Of a stretch of DNA of 64,000 nt, positions 37,153-45,368 are shown in pieces (positions within the stretch are counted from its first letter, which is position 1; the number at the start of each line of letters is the position of its first letter). Source of the DNA: Mycolicibacterium tusciae JS617 (GTDB lineage Bacteria > Actinomycetota > Actinomycetes > Mycobacteriales > Mycobacteriaceae). A model generated the notes under the pieces. That model made no database searches. It saw only the letters and a list, made by a program, of their open reading frames with translations, and was not told the origin of the DNA. The stretch is from the NCBI RefSeq assembly GCF_000243415.2, contig NZ_KI912270.1, positions 3,348,001 to 3,412,000 of the forward strand. The letters are read 5' to 3'. Made by a program: the position numbers and the translations under genes.

Positions 37153-37793
37153 GAATCGTGGTGGCAGATGACTCAGTCCTGCTGCGGGAGGGCTTGATTC
37201 GGCTCTTGACGGAGAACGGCCACGACGTCGTCTCGGCGGTCGGCGACGGACCCTCGCTGGTGCACGCAATCGAGCGCCACACTCCGGACGTCTCGGTAGT
37301 GGATGTCCGGATGCCGCCGTCGCACACCGACGAAGGCTTGCGCGCCGCCGTCGAGGCCCGTCAGCGCGTCCCCGGCTCCCCCGTACTGGTGCTGTCGCAG
37401 TACGTCGAGTTGTCCTACGCCGATGACCTGCTGGCCGACCGGGTCGGCGGCGTCGGCTATCTCCTGAAAGACCGGGTCTCGGCTGTCGCCGAATTTCTCG
37501 ACGCGCTGGACCGGGTGGCCTCCGGCGGCATGGTGCTCGACCCGGAGGTGGTGTCCCAGCTGCTGGTGCGCCGACGTCGCAACGACCCGCTGCAGGAGCT
37601 GACTCCGCGCGAGCGGGAGGTGCTCGCACTGATGGCCGAGGGTCGTTCCAATGTGAATATCGGCCGCACCTTGGTGATCGCCGACGGCTCAGTCGAGAAG
37701 CATGTGCGCAATATATTCGCCAAGCTGGCGCTGCCGCCCGACCTCGAACAGAGTCGGCGGGTGCTCGCGGTCCTGGCCTACCTCAGCGCCTAA
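37146..37793 (+). CDS. NarL/LuxR-type response regulator
   Basis: A 215-residue regulator. Its receiver domain has the acidic pair in VVADDS, the phosphoacceptor Asp53 in VVDVRMPP and the lysine in GYLLKDRV. The C-terminal LuxR-type helix-turn-helix has LTPREREVLALMAEGRSN and SVEKHVRNIFAKL. It starts at GTG 37146, inside the end of the kinase gene, which is its partner. Its 3' end overlaps the convergent cyclase gene by 4 bp. Confidence 0.93.
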   Translation: MLRIVVADDSVLLREGLIRLLTENGHDVVSAVGDGPSLVHAIERHTPDVSVVDVRMPPSHTDEGLRAAVEARQRVPGSPVLVLSQYVELSYADDLLADRVGGVGYLLKDRVSAVAEFLDALDRVASGGMVLDPEVVSQLLVRRRRNDPLQELTPREREVLALMAEGRSNVNIGRTLVIADGSVEKHVRNIFAKLALPPDLEQSRRVLAVLAYLSA

Positions 37794-39124
37794 CGGTCGA
37801 CGACGAATGCTCGCCACGCTCCGGGCACACCTTTCAATTGGTGCTCACCGCGGTCGGTGAAGACGAGTCTGGATCCGAGCACCAGCGGCGGGATGACGCC
37901 GGACACCACCACTTCACCGGGCCCGGCCAGCGACATGATCCGAGCCGCCACGTGGACTGCGATGCCGTGGATGTCGCCGTCGGATTTCTCAACTTCTCCG
38001 GTGTGCAGTCCGGCGCGGATGGAAAGGCCAATTTCTGCCACCGCATCGCTGATGGCACAAGCACATTCGATCGCGCGCGCCGGCCCGTCGAACGTCGCGA
38101 GCGCACCGTCGCCGGTGAACTTCACGACCTCGCCACGCCAGCTCGTCACGTGCTGCTCGATGAGCCGATCATGGGTGACAAGGGCTTTCGTCCACGCTTC
38201 GTCGCCCAGAGCGATGGCGCGCTCAGTGGATCCGACGATGTCGGTAAACAGCACCGTCGCCAGCACACGATTGGACGGTGGCGCACCGCGTTGGCCGGTG
38301 AGAAATTTTTCCACCTCGTCGAGCAGGCTGTCGGCGTCACCGGCGAACCACACGCTGTCCTCGCCGTCGAACTCGACCAGTCGAGCATCCGGAATCCGCG
38401 CGACGATGTCCTGGGCATGGCCGTCGCGTACGTGGCGATCGCCGGATCGGCGCAACACCAGCGTCGGCGCCTGGATACTGCCGAGCAGGGGGCGGACGTC
38501 GGTGTGCGCGAACAGGTCGAACGCACGTACCCAGTCCCCGGGTCCGCCTGCGAGGCGTTCATTGCGGCCCCACCAACGCCTCTTGGCGGCGTCGTTCGTC
38601 CAACTCGGCGCCAGCACGTCAACGAGCGCACCCGTCCCGACATTGCGACCGAAGGCCTCGTTGAACCGAGCGAGCTCCGACTCGGGTAGCCCGAATAATT
38701 GGTCGGGAGTGCGAAGAAAGTTTGCGTAGGGGCTGGAAAGCACAAGCGAGCGAATCCGCTGAGGATGGGTGGCGGCCAACAACATCACAGACAGCCCCGA
38801 CTCAGTCATCGAGAACACCGACGCTCGCTCGCTCCCGACCGCATCGAGCACTGAAACGAGGCCGTCGGTCCACACCTGCATCGAAGGATTGTCGGCGGGC
38901 GCCGAATCGGAGCTTCCGATCCCGAGTAGATCGGTCAAGATCAAGCGACTGAACGACGCCAGGCGATGAAGGTGTCCGGCGACAGCGGCGTCGTCCCACA
39001 CCAGGTCGATGGGGAAGTTGGGACTCGGTACCAACAGCAGGTCGGGCCCGTTGTCGCCGAGGACTTGGTACGCGAAATGGACACCGCTGTCCTGCGCGTA
39101 CAGCGTCTTTGGCACGCCCCCCAT
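37790..39124 (-). CDS. Class III nucleotide cyclase with N-terminal alpha/beta-hydrolase fold
   Basis: A 444-residue protein of the same layout as M. tuberculosis Rv1900c. Residues 1-275 form an alpha/beta-hydrolase fold; residues 285-444 form a class III adenylate/guanylate cyclase domain. The metal-binding aspartates are Asp295 (LFTDIVGST) and Asp339 (KFTGDGALA). In the transition-state motif, Arg395 is present and the usual asparagine is His391 (AVHVAARI), as in several mycobacterial cyclases. The hydrolase part lacks a GxSxG elbow (it reads SMTESG at 105-110), so it may be a sensor rather than an enzyme. Confidence 0.87.
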   Translation of the reverse strand: MGGVPKTLYAQDSGVHFAYQVLGDNGPDLLLVPSPNFPIDLVWDDAAVAGHLHRLASFSRLILTDLLGIGSSDSAPADNPSMQVWTDGLVSVLDAVGSERASVFSMTESGLSVMLLAATHPQRIRSLVLSSPYANFLRTPDQLFGLPESELARFNEAFGRNVGTGALVDVLAPSWTNDAAKRRWWGRNERLAGGPGDWVRAFDLFAHTDVRPLLGSIQAPTLVLRRSGDRHVRDGHAQDIVARIPDARLVEFDGEDSVWFAGDADSLLDEVEKFLTGQRGAPPSNRVLATVLFTDIVGSTERAIALGDEAWTKALVTHDRLIEQHVTSWRGEVVKFTGDGALATFDGPARAIECACAISDAVAEIGLSIRAGLHTGEVEKSDGDIHGIAVHVAARIMSLAGPGEVVVSGVIPPLVLGSRLVFTDRGEHQLKGVPGAWRAFVVDR

Positions 39125-39203
39125 GGCAAGAGCATGTCACCTGACCGGGGAATTTATCCGCGACTGTTGTATTTGAGTGATCGTTCTACTATCGTCGCTA
39201 ACC

Positions 39204-39653
39204 ATGACAACGAAGAGTGCCGACAAGGCGCGCCGCAAGTTCAAGTTCGAGCGAAGCATGGGGCGCATCGTGATGAACCCGTTGGTAACGGCGCTGGACC
39301 GCCTTGGCGTCCGCTCGTCACTCGTGGTCGAGCTCGAAACCATCGGCCGCAAGTCGTCAGAACCGCGCCGGGTGCCATTGGCCGGTCGGATCGACGGCAA
39401 CGACCTGTGGGTCATCTCCCAACACGGCCGCCGGGCCGGCTGGGCCTACAACATCACCGCGAACCCGAACGTCCGAGTGCGGGTGAACAACGAATGGCGC
39501 GTCAGCACTGCCACTTTCGAACCCGATGACGATGTGCGCGCCCGCGCGCGCAGCTTCGGCGGCGGCGGCCAGTTCGGGCAGTCGGCGACCGCGTTGACGA
39601 TGCGCGCGATGGAGAGTGACCCGATCTCGGTGCGAATCACCTTCGCAGGGTGA
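39204..39653 (+). CDS. Deazaflavin (F420)-dependent nitroreductase-family protein
   Basis: A 149-residue small beta-barrel protein of the DUF385/Ddn family. The signature runs from SSLVVELETIGRKSSEPRRVPL through DLWVISQHGRRAGWAYNI to PNVRVRVNNEW, the region that binds the F420 cofactor in known members. ATG 39204 is chosen because it gives the usual N-terminus. Such enzymes reduce quinones, nitro compounds or similar electrophiles; the substrate is unknown. Two further members of the family lie at 61135-61936. Confidence 0.85.
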   Translation: MTTKSADKARRKFKFERSMGRIVMNPLVTALDRLGVRSSLVVELETIGRKSSEPRRVPLAGRIDGNDLWVISQHGRRAGWAYNITANPNVRVRVNNEWRVSTATFEPDDDVRARARSFGGGGQFGQSATALTMRAMESDPISVRITFAG

Positions 39654-39723
39654 CGCGGCAAACTCCTGTTTCGACCTGACTGGTGCGGGTAGTCCGACCG
39701 CGTCGGGAAAAAACGGAGGAACT

Positions 39724-40149
39724 GTGAACAAGCAGCTAAGAACAGCAGTCGCCATGTTTGGCGGCGCAGCCGCAATGACCTTGATGGTGGGCTGTGGCGG
39801 TGGCGATGAAGGTGAATCGACCAGCACCACCAGCACCACAACGGAAACGACTTCGGCGACAACGACGACGATGCCTCCGGCGACGACTACGGCGCCGGGT
39901 GGCGCTGGCACGGTTCCCGGTGGCCCCACCGGCGGTGGCGGCCCGGAGGGTGGCGGCGGCACGATTCCGGGTGGCCCCACCGGCGGCGGCGGTCCCGACG
40001 GTGGCGGCGGAACGATCCCCGGTGGCCCCACCGGTAGCGGCGGTCCCGGCGGAGGCGGCGGAACGATCCCCGGCGGCCCGTCAGGCGGCGGCGGCCCAGG
40101 CGGCGGGGGCGGTTGTGTTCCCGGTGTGGGCTGCGTCGAGGTTCCGTAG
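39724..40149 (+). CDS. Gly/Pro-repeat lipoprotein
   Basis: A 141-residue protein starting at GTG 39724 with GGAGG just before it. The N-terminus has a signal peptide with the lipobox MVGC. A Ser/Thr stretch (about residues 36-57) follows, then four copies of a 17-residue unit of the form GTIPGGPTGGGGPxGGG. It ends GCVPGVGCVEVP, with two cysteines that could form a disulfide. It is probably an extracytoplasmic anchored protein, perhaps in the cell wall. No enzyme motif is seen. Confidence 0.7.
   Translation: MNKQLRTAVAMFGGAAAMTLMVGCGGGDEGESTSTTSTTTETTSATTTTMPPATTTAPGGAGTVPGGPTGGGGPEGGGGTIPGGPTGGGGPDGGGGTIPGGPTGSGGPGGGGGTIPGGPSGGGGPGGGGGCVPGVGCVEVP
39907..40110 (+). repeat. Four tandem 51-bp repeats in the lipoprotein gene
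   Basis: The 51-bp unit, coding for 17 residues rich in Gly and Pro, occurs four times in register with small changes (GTV/GTI, PTGG/PTGS/PSGG, PEGG/PDGG/PGGG). Such repeats expand and contract easily and may vary between strains. Confidence 0.8.
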
Positions 40150-40161
40150 GCCTAGCTGACT

Positions 40162-40226
40162 GGCACCGAGTGTCGGGTTATGTCACGCGATCGTCGAAAT
40201 TGCGTGTAATTCCGACACTCGGTGCC
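40162..40226. terminator. Long inverted repeat between convergent genes
   Basis: GGCACCGAGTGTCGG (40162-40176) and its exact complement (40212-40226) enclose a 35-base loop. The loop itself has a partly complementary pair (CACGCGAT and ATTGCGTG). It lies between the convergent lipoprotein and nitronate monooxygenase genes, so a two-way terminator is the simplest reading, although the loop is long for one. Confidence 0.45.
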
Positions 40227-40242
40227 GGCACAGGGTGCGCCC

Positions 40243-41370
40243 CTAGTCCGGCAGTGAGTTGCTCAGCCGTTCCGTCGCTGTCAAGTAGTCCTCGATGAAT
40301 TCGCGTACGACCTCGCGTGCCGGCTTCACCTTGTTCATCAGCCCGACGCCCTGTCCGACGAAGTAGGTAGCCAGCGCCTGGGCACCCGGATGCCCCTGCG
40401 CCGCAAGCACATCGACGCGGCGGATGACCGGCTCGGCCAGCATCGACTGCAGGGGCAGCGGCAATGTCTTGTGGCCGCCCTCGTGCGGCTGCCATGCATC
40501 GGTCCAGTCGGATACCAGCTGCCGGGCCGGCTTCCCGGTCCGACCTGTGGAGCGGATCGTGTCGCGCGACGAGGCGGCCAGGAACTTCTGCACGGTGTGC
40601 GGGGCCGTCTCAGCTTCTTCGGTCGTCAGCCACACCGACCCTGTCCACGCTCCGGCGGCACCCATCGCGACGCAGCCAGCCATCTGCTTGCCTGTGACGA
40701 TCCCGCCGGCCGCCAACACCGGGATACTGCTGCCAATGGCTGCTAATGCGTCTAGGACCTCGGGGATCAACACCAGCGTCGTCACCTCACCGCAGTGCCC
40801 GCCGGCCTCGGTGCCCTGGGCGACGATCAGGTCCACCCCTGCGGTGACCTGCTTGACGGCGTGCTCCTTGGCGCCGACGAGCGCCGCGACCGGAACACCT
40901 CGCTCCTTGCCCGCTTCGATCATGTAATCGGGCGGCACGCCCAGCGCGTTCGCGATCAGCTTGATCGGATGGCTGAATGCCACCTCGAGCAGATCTTTGC
41001 CGGTGTCGCCGGACAGGAACGACGGGCCCGTCCGAGGCTGCGCTTCGGGTTCTATGTCGTGTGCGGCGAGCAGGTCGGCGATGTATCCGCGGTAGTCCTC
41101 GGGGATCCGACCGGCCAGCTCGCCCCGCGCCAGATTCTCGCCTTTGCCCTCGAACTTGGCGGGCACGATGAGGTCGACGCCGTAGGACTTGCCGCCGACA
41201 TGGTCGTCGATCCACGACAACTCCTGGTCGAGTAACTCCGGGGTGTACGCGGTCGCGCCCAACACTCCAAGACCGCCCGCGTTCGTCACGGCGGCCACCA
41301 CATCGCGGCAGTGGCTGAACGCGAAGAGCGGGAAATCGATGCCGAACTGTTCACAGATGGCGGGCTTCAC
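40243..41370 (-). CDS. Nitronate monooxygenase-family flavoprotein
   Basis: A 375-residue FMN-binding TIM-barrel protein of the 2-nitropropane dioxygenase/nitronate monooxygenase family. Recognisable parts are FSHCRDVVAAVTNAGGLGVL near the N-terminus, QGTEAGGHCGEVTT with the conserved histidine region, and PVLAAGGIVTGKQMAGCVAMGA, which binds the phosphate of FMN. Family members oxidise propionate-3-nitronate, a toxic metabolite, or related compounds. It is convergent with the lipoprotein gene. The exact substrate is unknown. Confidence 0.88.
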   Translation of the reverse strand: MKPAICEQFGIDFPLFAFSHCRDVVAAVTNAGGLGVLGATAYTPELLDQELSWIDDHVGGKSYGVDLIVPAKFEGKGENLARGELAGRIPEDYRGYIADLLAAHDIEPEAQPRTGPSFLSGDTGKDLLEVAFSHPIKLIANALGVPPDYMIEAGKERGVPVAALVGAKEHAVKQVTAGVDLIVAQGTEAGGHCGEVTTLVLIPEVLDALAAIGSSIPVLAAGGIVTGKQMAGCVAMGAAGAWTGSVWLTTEEAETAPHTVQKFLAASSRDTIRSTGRTGKPARQLVSDWTDAWQPHEGGHKTLPLPLQSMLAEPVIRRVDVLAAQGHPGAQALATYFVGQGVGLMNKVKPAREVVREFIEDYLTATERLSNSLPD

Positions 41371-41533
41371 CTAACCAGTATTGCCCGAGGCCGCCAGGCC
41401 GCCGAACCACCCCGTATGGCGCGATGGTCTCAGACACCACGGACGGTTTGTGTTCCTACGGTCGAGATCGACACCCGGGCTGTGGATGGCGTGGCAAGCC
41501 CGCTAATGGACAGCCCTGGCGTAGAAATGGGCG

Positions 41534-42349
41534 CTAGGAACCAAACGTCGACGACAGGAACCCGTCGATATCGGCGAGCATCTGACGGCCGTCGAGCAGT
41601 TCCTGATCGTTGTGGCCCGCCCCGGGCACCACCACGTACCGCTTGGGTTCGTTGGCCGCGTCGAAGAGTCGTCTGCTCAGCGCTTCAGGGACGATGTCGT
41701 CGCGATCCCCCGCGATCACCATGAGTGGCACATGCACCGATCCGATCCGGTCGATCGACGGATACCTATCCGTCAGCAGCAACCGCACCGGCAGCCACGG
41801 GTAGTGCATCGCACCCACATCGGTCAGGGACGTGAACGGCGACCGCAGGATCAGGGCCGCAGGCGCCCGCTCGATCGCCAGGCCGACAGCGACTGCGGCA
41901 CCGAGGGATTCGCCGAAGTACACGATCTTCTCGACGCCGGGCTGTACCGCAAGCCAGGCCTGCGCGGCGCGCGCATCAGCGGTCGTGCCGTCTTCCGAAG
42001 GCTTACCCGCATTGCCGCCGTAGCCGCGATAGTCGAACAGCAATACCGAAAGACCCATCCGGTTCAGCGCCGCGGCCAGTTCGACTCGATCCGACCGATC
42101 GCCGCCGTTGCCGTTGCAGACCAACACCGCGGGTCCCCCACCGGACACTGGGAAATACCAAGCACCCAAACGGATTCCATCGTCGGTTTCAAGGACGAGG
42201 TCCTGGCCGTTGGGCAGCATCGCCACTGCTGGCGGCACCGGACCGGGCGACGGGAAATAGATCAGCTGTCGCTGCTGAGACCACACGAACGCCAGCAGAC
42301 CCGAAGCCACGAGCGCGACGATAGCGGCAACGATCGCGAGGCGCCGCAT
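41534..42349 (-). CDS. Membrane-anchored alpha/beta hydrolase
   Basis: A 271-residue hydrolase with an N-terminal hydrophobic anchor (residues 3-24). The nucleophile elbow is GESLGAA, the oxyanion region NGNGGDRSDR, the aspartate is in IAGDRDDIVP and the histidine in GAGHNDQELL. This is the layout of Bem46-like esterases. It starts directly after the epimerase stop codon and is the last gene of that operon. The substrate is probably a lipid or ester in the cell envelope, which is inference. Confidence 0.85.
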   Translation of the reverse strand: MRRLAIVAAIVALVASGLLAFVWSQQRQLIYFPSPGPVPPAVAMLPNGQDLVLETDDGIRLGAWYFPVSGGGPAVLVCNGNGGDRSDRVELAAALNRMGLSVLLFDYRGYGGNAGKPSEDGTTADARAAQAWLAVQPGVEKIVYFGESLGAAVAVGLAIERAPAALILRSPFTSLTDVGAMHYPWLPVRLLLTDRYPSIDRIGSVHVPLMVIAGDRDDIVPEALSRRLFDAANEPKRYVVVPGAGHNDQELLDGRQMLADIDGFLSSTFGS

Positions 42350-43381
42350 CTATACCCGCAGCGGTGCGAACGCGAACTCGCGCAGACCGTCGCGCGGATC
42401 GACCGCCGCATGAAATCCCAGCACTTCGGCGGCACGAGCGGGGTCGGCGACGATGTGGCGGACATCGCCGCTGCGGTACTGCCCGGTGACAACTGGAGGG
42501 GCAGCGCCGCGCACGTCGCACAACTCGGACGCCACCTCCATGATCGAGATCGGCCGACCGGAGCAGACGTTGAATGCTTCGAATCCTTCGCGCGCGGCTT
42601 CCACGGATGCGACGTTGGCCGCGGCGATGTCGTCGACGTGCACGAAGTCACGCATCTGGCCGCCATCCTCGAAAACCCTTGGTACGTCTCCCGATTCCAG
42701 CTCCGAGCGGAAGATCGCCGCGACCCCGGAGTAGGGGGTGTCGCGCGGCATGTGCGGACCGTACACATTGTGATAGCGCAGCGCGATTACGGAGCTTCCG
42801 GCTGCGTCTGTCCATGCCAGCGCGTAGTGCTCCTGCGCGGTCTTACTCGCCGCGTAGAGGCTGCGCGGCCGCAGCGGCGCATCCTCGCCCACCAGCCGCC
42901 AGGAAACCGTGGCACCGCAGACCGGGCAGCGATGCTCGAACTCCCCGGCCTCGAGGTCGGCCCGGACGCGTGGCAGTGGGTCGACCGGACCGTGGGTGGC
43001 GCAGTCGTATCGGCCCTGACCGTAGACCACCATCGACGACGCCAGCACCAGCCGCCGGCAGTCCGCGGCGAACATCTCGGCGAGCAGGACGGCCGTCCCG
43101 AAGTCGTTGTGACTTCCGTACGACGGTGCGTCCGCGGCGTTCACCCCAGCGCCCACCACGGCGGCCTGGTGGCACACCACGTCGACGCCATCCAGCAGCG
43201 GCGCCAACGCGGACCCGTCCCGGATGTCGAGCATCCGGCAATCCGGCGGCGGCTCTGCGCCCCGGCCATGTGCAGCGGGGAGCATTGCATCGACGGCGAC
43301 GACGTCGTGGCCCGCGTCGCGCAGCGCGGCACCGACTCGCGCCCCGATGAACCCGGCCGCGCCGGTCAGCAGAACTCTCAC
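42350..43381 (-). CDS. NAD-dependent epimerase/dehydratase (Rv0536-like)
   Basis: A 343-residue extended SDR. The cofactor motif is TGAAGFIG, the catalytic tyrosine and lysine are in SLYAASKTAQEHY, and the substrate region has HNVYGPHMP and the later DFVHVDDIAAA. An unusual middle segment has CPVCG near residue 170. M. tuberculosis Rv0536 (galE3) is the positional match. The GTG start at 43381 overlaps the mtnP stop codon (GTGA). It probably converts a nucleotide sugar, identity unknown. Confidence 0.85.
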   Translation of the reverse strand: MRVLLTGAAGFIGARVGAALRDAGHDVVAVDAMLPAAHGRGAEPPPDCRMLDIRDGSALAPLLDGVDVVCHQAAVVGAGVNAADAPSYGSHNDFGTAVLLAEMFAADCRRLVLASSMVVYGQGRYDCATHGPVDPLPRVRADLEAGEFEHRCPVCGATVSWRLVGEDAPLRPRSLYAASKTAQEHYALAWTDAAGSSVIALRYHNVYGPHMPRDTPYSGVAAIFRSELESGDVPRVFEDGGQMRDFVHVDDIAAANVASVEAAREGFEAFNVCSGRPISIMEVASELCDVRGAAPPVVTGQYRSGDVRHIVADPARAAEVLGFHAAVDPRDGLREFAFAPLRV

Positions 43382-44154
43382 GGGAGATCGATGGGAAGTT
43401 GGACGCCCTCGTGTGGCTGGCAGTGTGTGCACGTCTGCTCGAGGGAAACTCGATCGATGGCCTCGTGCATGAGCTTCTTGAACGGCACCATGTTGCGTTC
43501 GAACTCGGCGAAGACGTCAACAGCGCGCACAGCGCTTCCGCTGTCGATACCCGCGTCCAGATCTGTCACCAAAGCGATAGCCGCATAACACATTTCGAGC
43601 TCACGGGCCAAGACCGCCTCCGGGTATCCGGTCATGTTGACCAGAGTGAACCCCTGGTTGGCGAACCATCGACTCTCGGCCCGAGTCGAAAATCGCGGCC
43701 CCTGAACCACCACCATCGTCCCGCCGTCCACCACGCCGGGCAGGTCGGCCGCTGCGGCGCGCAGCGTCGGGCAGTACGGGTCGGCGAACCCGACGTGGAT
43801 GCCGCCGGAATCGAAATACGTGTCGTCACGACCGCTGGTGCGGTCGACCAGTTGGTCGGGCACGACCATTGCACCGGGACCCAGGTCCGGTGTCAGACTG
43901 CCGACCGCGCACGGTCCGAAGATCCGTCGGACACCGAGTGCGCGCAGTGCCCATATGTTGGCTCGGTACGGCACGGTGTGCGGGGAGAATTCGTGCTCGA
44001 CACCATGCCGCGGCAGGAATGCGACCTCGTGGGCGCCGACGGTGCCGACAGTGATCGAGGCACTCGGCTCGCCATAGGGAGTGTCCAGGTTGATACTGCG
44101 GGCGTCGGGCCCGAAGAAGGTATAGAACCCGCTGCCGCCGATGACTCCGAGCAA
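43378..44154 (-). CDS. mtnP: S-methyl-5'-thioadenosine phosphorylase
   Basis: A 258-residue nucleoside phosphorylase that splits methylthioadenosine (from polyamine and other SAM-dependent pathways) to adenine and methylthioribose-1-phosphate. It has the phosphate loop GGSGFY, PRHGVEHEFSPHTVPYRANIWAL, and the base/ribose-binding NMTGYPEAVLARELEMCYA. M. tuberculosis Rv0535 occupies the same place. The adenine-selecting region resembles the MTA phosphorylases rather than purine nucleoside phosphorylases, but the two overlap in sequence. It is upstream of the epimerase and hydrolase in one operon. Confidence 0.9.
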   Translation of the reverse strand: MLGVIGGSGFYTFFGPDARSINLDTPYGEPSASITVGTVGAHEVAFLPRHGVEHEFSPHTVPYRANIWALRALGVRRIFGPCAVGSLTPDLGPGAMVVPDQLVDRTSGRDDTYFDSGGIHVGFADPYCPTLRAAAADLPGVVDGGTMVVVQGPRFSTRAESRWFANQGFTLVNMTGYPEAVLARELEMCYAAIALVTDLDAGIDSGSAVRAVDVFAEFERNMVPFKKLMHEAIDRVSLEQTCTHCQPHEGVQLPIDLP

Positions 44155-44160
44155 GGGCCG

Positions 44161-44385
44161 CTACTCGCCCGGGGTTTCGTCCTCGACCGACGACTGTTTC
44201 GAAGCACGCCTCGCACCATCGCGGATTTCGAATACGTCGGTCGCGAAACCGCCGATGGCGTTCGCGACGTCCTTGACTGCGGTGGTGATGATCGAAGCCA
44301 CATCGCCGACGGTCGACGCGCCCGACCCGACGATCTCCTGCATTGCGTCCTTGCGGATCTCCGTCTTACTGAGTCGCTCCTCCAT
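44161..44385 (-). CDS. Small conserved hypothetical protein upstream of mtnP
   Basis: A 74-residue protein starting MEERLSKTEIRK at ATG 44385 and ending 6 bp before mtnP, so it leads that operon. The middle (SIITTAVKDVANAIGGFATDVFEIRDGARRA) is an amphipathic helix with no clear membrane span. I know of no function for it. It is divergent from menA with a 70-bp gap. Confidence 0.65.
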   Translation of the reverse strand: MEERLSKTEIRKDAMQEIVGSGASTVGDVASIITTAVKDVANAIGGFATDVFEIRDGARRASKQSSVEDETPGE

Positions 44386-44455
44386 GTGATCAGTCTGCCA
44401 CGAGTACGGTGCCGGACTCGCGGACGAAAGCAACCACCGTGCAAGACTTGCGCTC

Positions 44456-45331
44456 GTGGCCAGTTTCGCGCAGTGGGTGGAAGGTGCCCGGCCCAGAACA
44501 CTGCCCAATGCGATCGCCCCGGTCATCGCCGGCACCGGCGCGGCCGCCTGGTTGCACGGTTTGTGCTGGTGGAAGGCGCTGCTGGCGATGGTTGTCGCGG
44601 TCGCGATGATCATCGGCGTCAACTACGCCAACGACTACTCCGACGGCATCCGGGGCACCGACGACGTGCGGGCGGGGCCGTTGAGGCTGGTGGGGTCGAA
44701 GATCGCCACCCCGCGGTCGGTGCTGACGGCCGCGGTGATCAGCCTGGCTGTCGCGGCCGGGGCCGGACTCGCGCTCGCCTGGTTCAGCGCCCCGTGGCTT
44801 ATTCTCGTCGGCGGCCTGTGTATCGCCGGCGCATGGCTCTACACGGGCGGCTCCAAACCGTATGGCTATCTCGGGCTGGGCGAGGTCGCGGTGTTCGTGT
44901 TCTTCGGCCTCGTCGCCGTGCTCGGGACCCAGTACACGCAGGCGTTGCGGATCGACTGGGTCGGCGGCGCGATGGCCGTCGCCATGGGCGCCATGTCGTC
45001 GGCGGTGCTGGTGGCCAACAACCTGCGAGACATCCCCACCGACAAGGAATCCGGCAAGATCACGCTGGCCGTACGCCTCGGCGATCCGCGCACTCGGCTG
45101 CTGTACCAGGGGCTCATGGCCGTGGCATTCGTCCTGACGCTGGTGCTGATGCTCGCGACGCCGTGGGCCGCGGTCGGATTGGTGGCGCTGCCGCTGGCGG
45201 TGCGGGCCTCGGGTCCCGTGCGAAAAGGTCTCGGTGGCAAAGCATTGATCCCGGTCTTGCGCGACACCGGGGTGACGATGCTGGTCTGGTCGGTCACCGT
45301 CGCCCTCGCCCTGGCGATTTCGGTGCGCTGA
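44456..45331 (+). CDS. menA: 1,4-dihydroxy-2-naphthoate polyprenyltransferase
   Basis: A 291-residue integral membrane UbiA-family prenyltransferase that joins the naphthoate ring to the polyprenyl tail in menaquinone synthesis. The first metal-binding motif is NYANDYSDG, the second [10 protein letters not shown]; eight or nine hydrophobic segments are visible. The start is GTG 44456. This gene is complete, whereas menE of the same pathway in this window is split. Confidence 0.93.
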   Translation: MASFAQWVEGARPRTLPNAIAPVIAGTGAAAWLHGLCWWKALLAMVVAVAMIIGVNYANDYSDGIRGTDDVRAGPLRLVGSKIATPRSVLTAAVISLAVAAGAGLALAWFSAPWLILVGGLCIAGAWLYTGGSKPYGYLGLGEVAVFVFFGLVAVLGTQYTQALRIDWVGGAMAVAMGAMSSAVLVANNLRDIPTDKESGKITLAVRLGDPRTRLLYQGLMAVAFVLTLVLMLATPWAAVGLVALPLAVRASGPVRKGLGGKALIPVLRDTGVTMLVWSVTVALALAISVR

Positions 45332-45366
45332 CGATCGCTGTGCGAACGTACGCGCACCGAAATCGC
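45314..45366. terminator. Long inverted repeat at the end of menA
   Basis: GCGATTTCGGTGCGC at 45314-45328 (the last codons of menA) is exactly complementary to 45352-45366, with a 23-base loop. The stop codon of the convergent DUF1214 gene follows. Like the hairpin at 40162-40226, it has a perfect 15-bp stem between convergent genes and is probably a two-way terminator. Confidence 0.45.
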
Positions 45367-45368
45367 AA

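Noticed and set aside
39907..40110. The tandem repeats as a CRISPR array
   Set aside because: The units are contiguous, in frame and coding, with no spacers.
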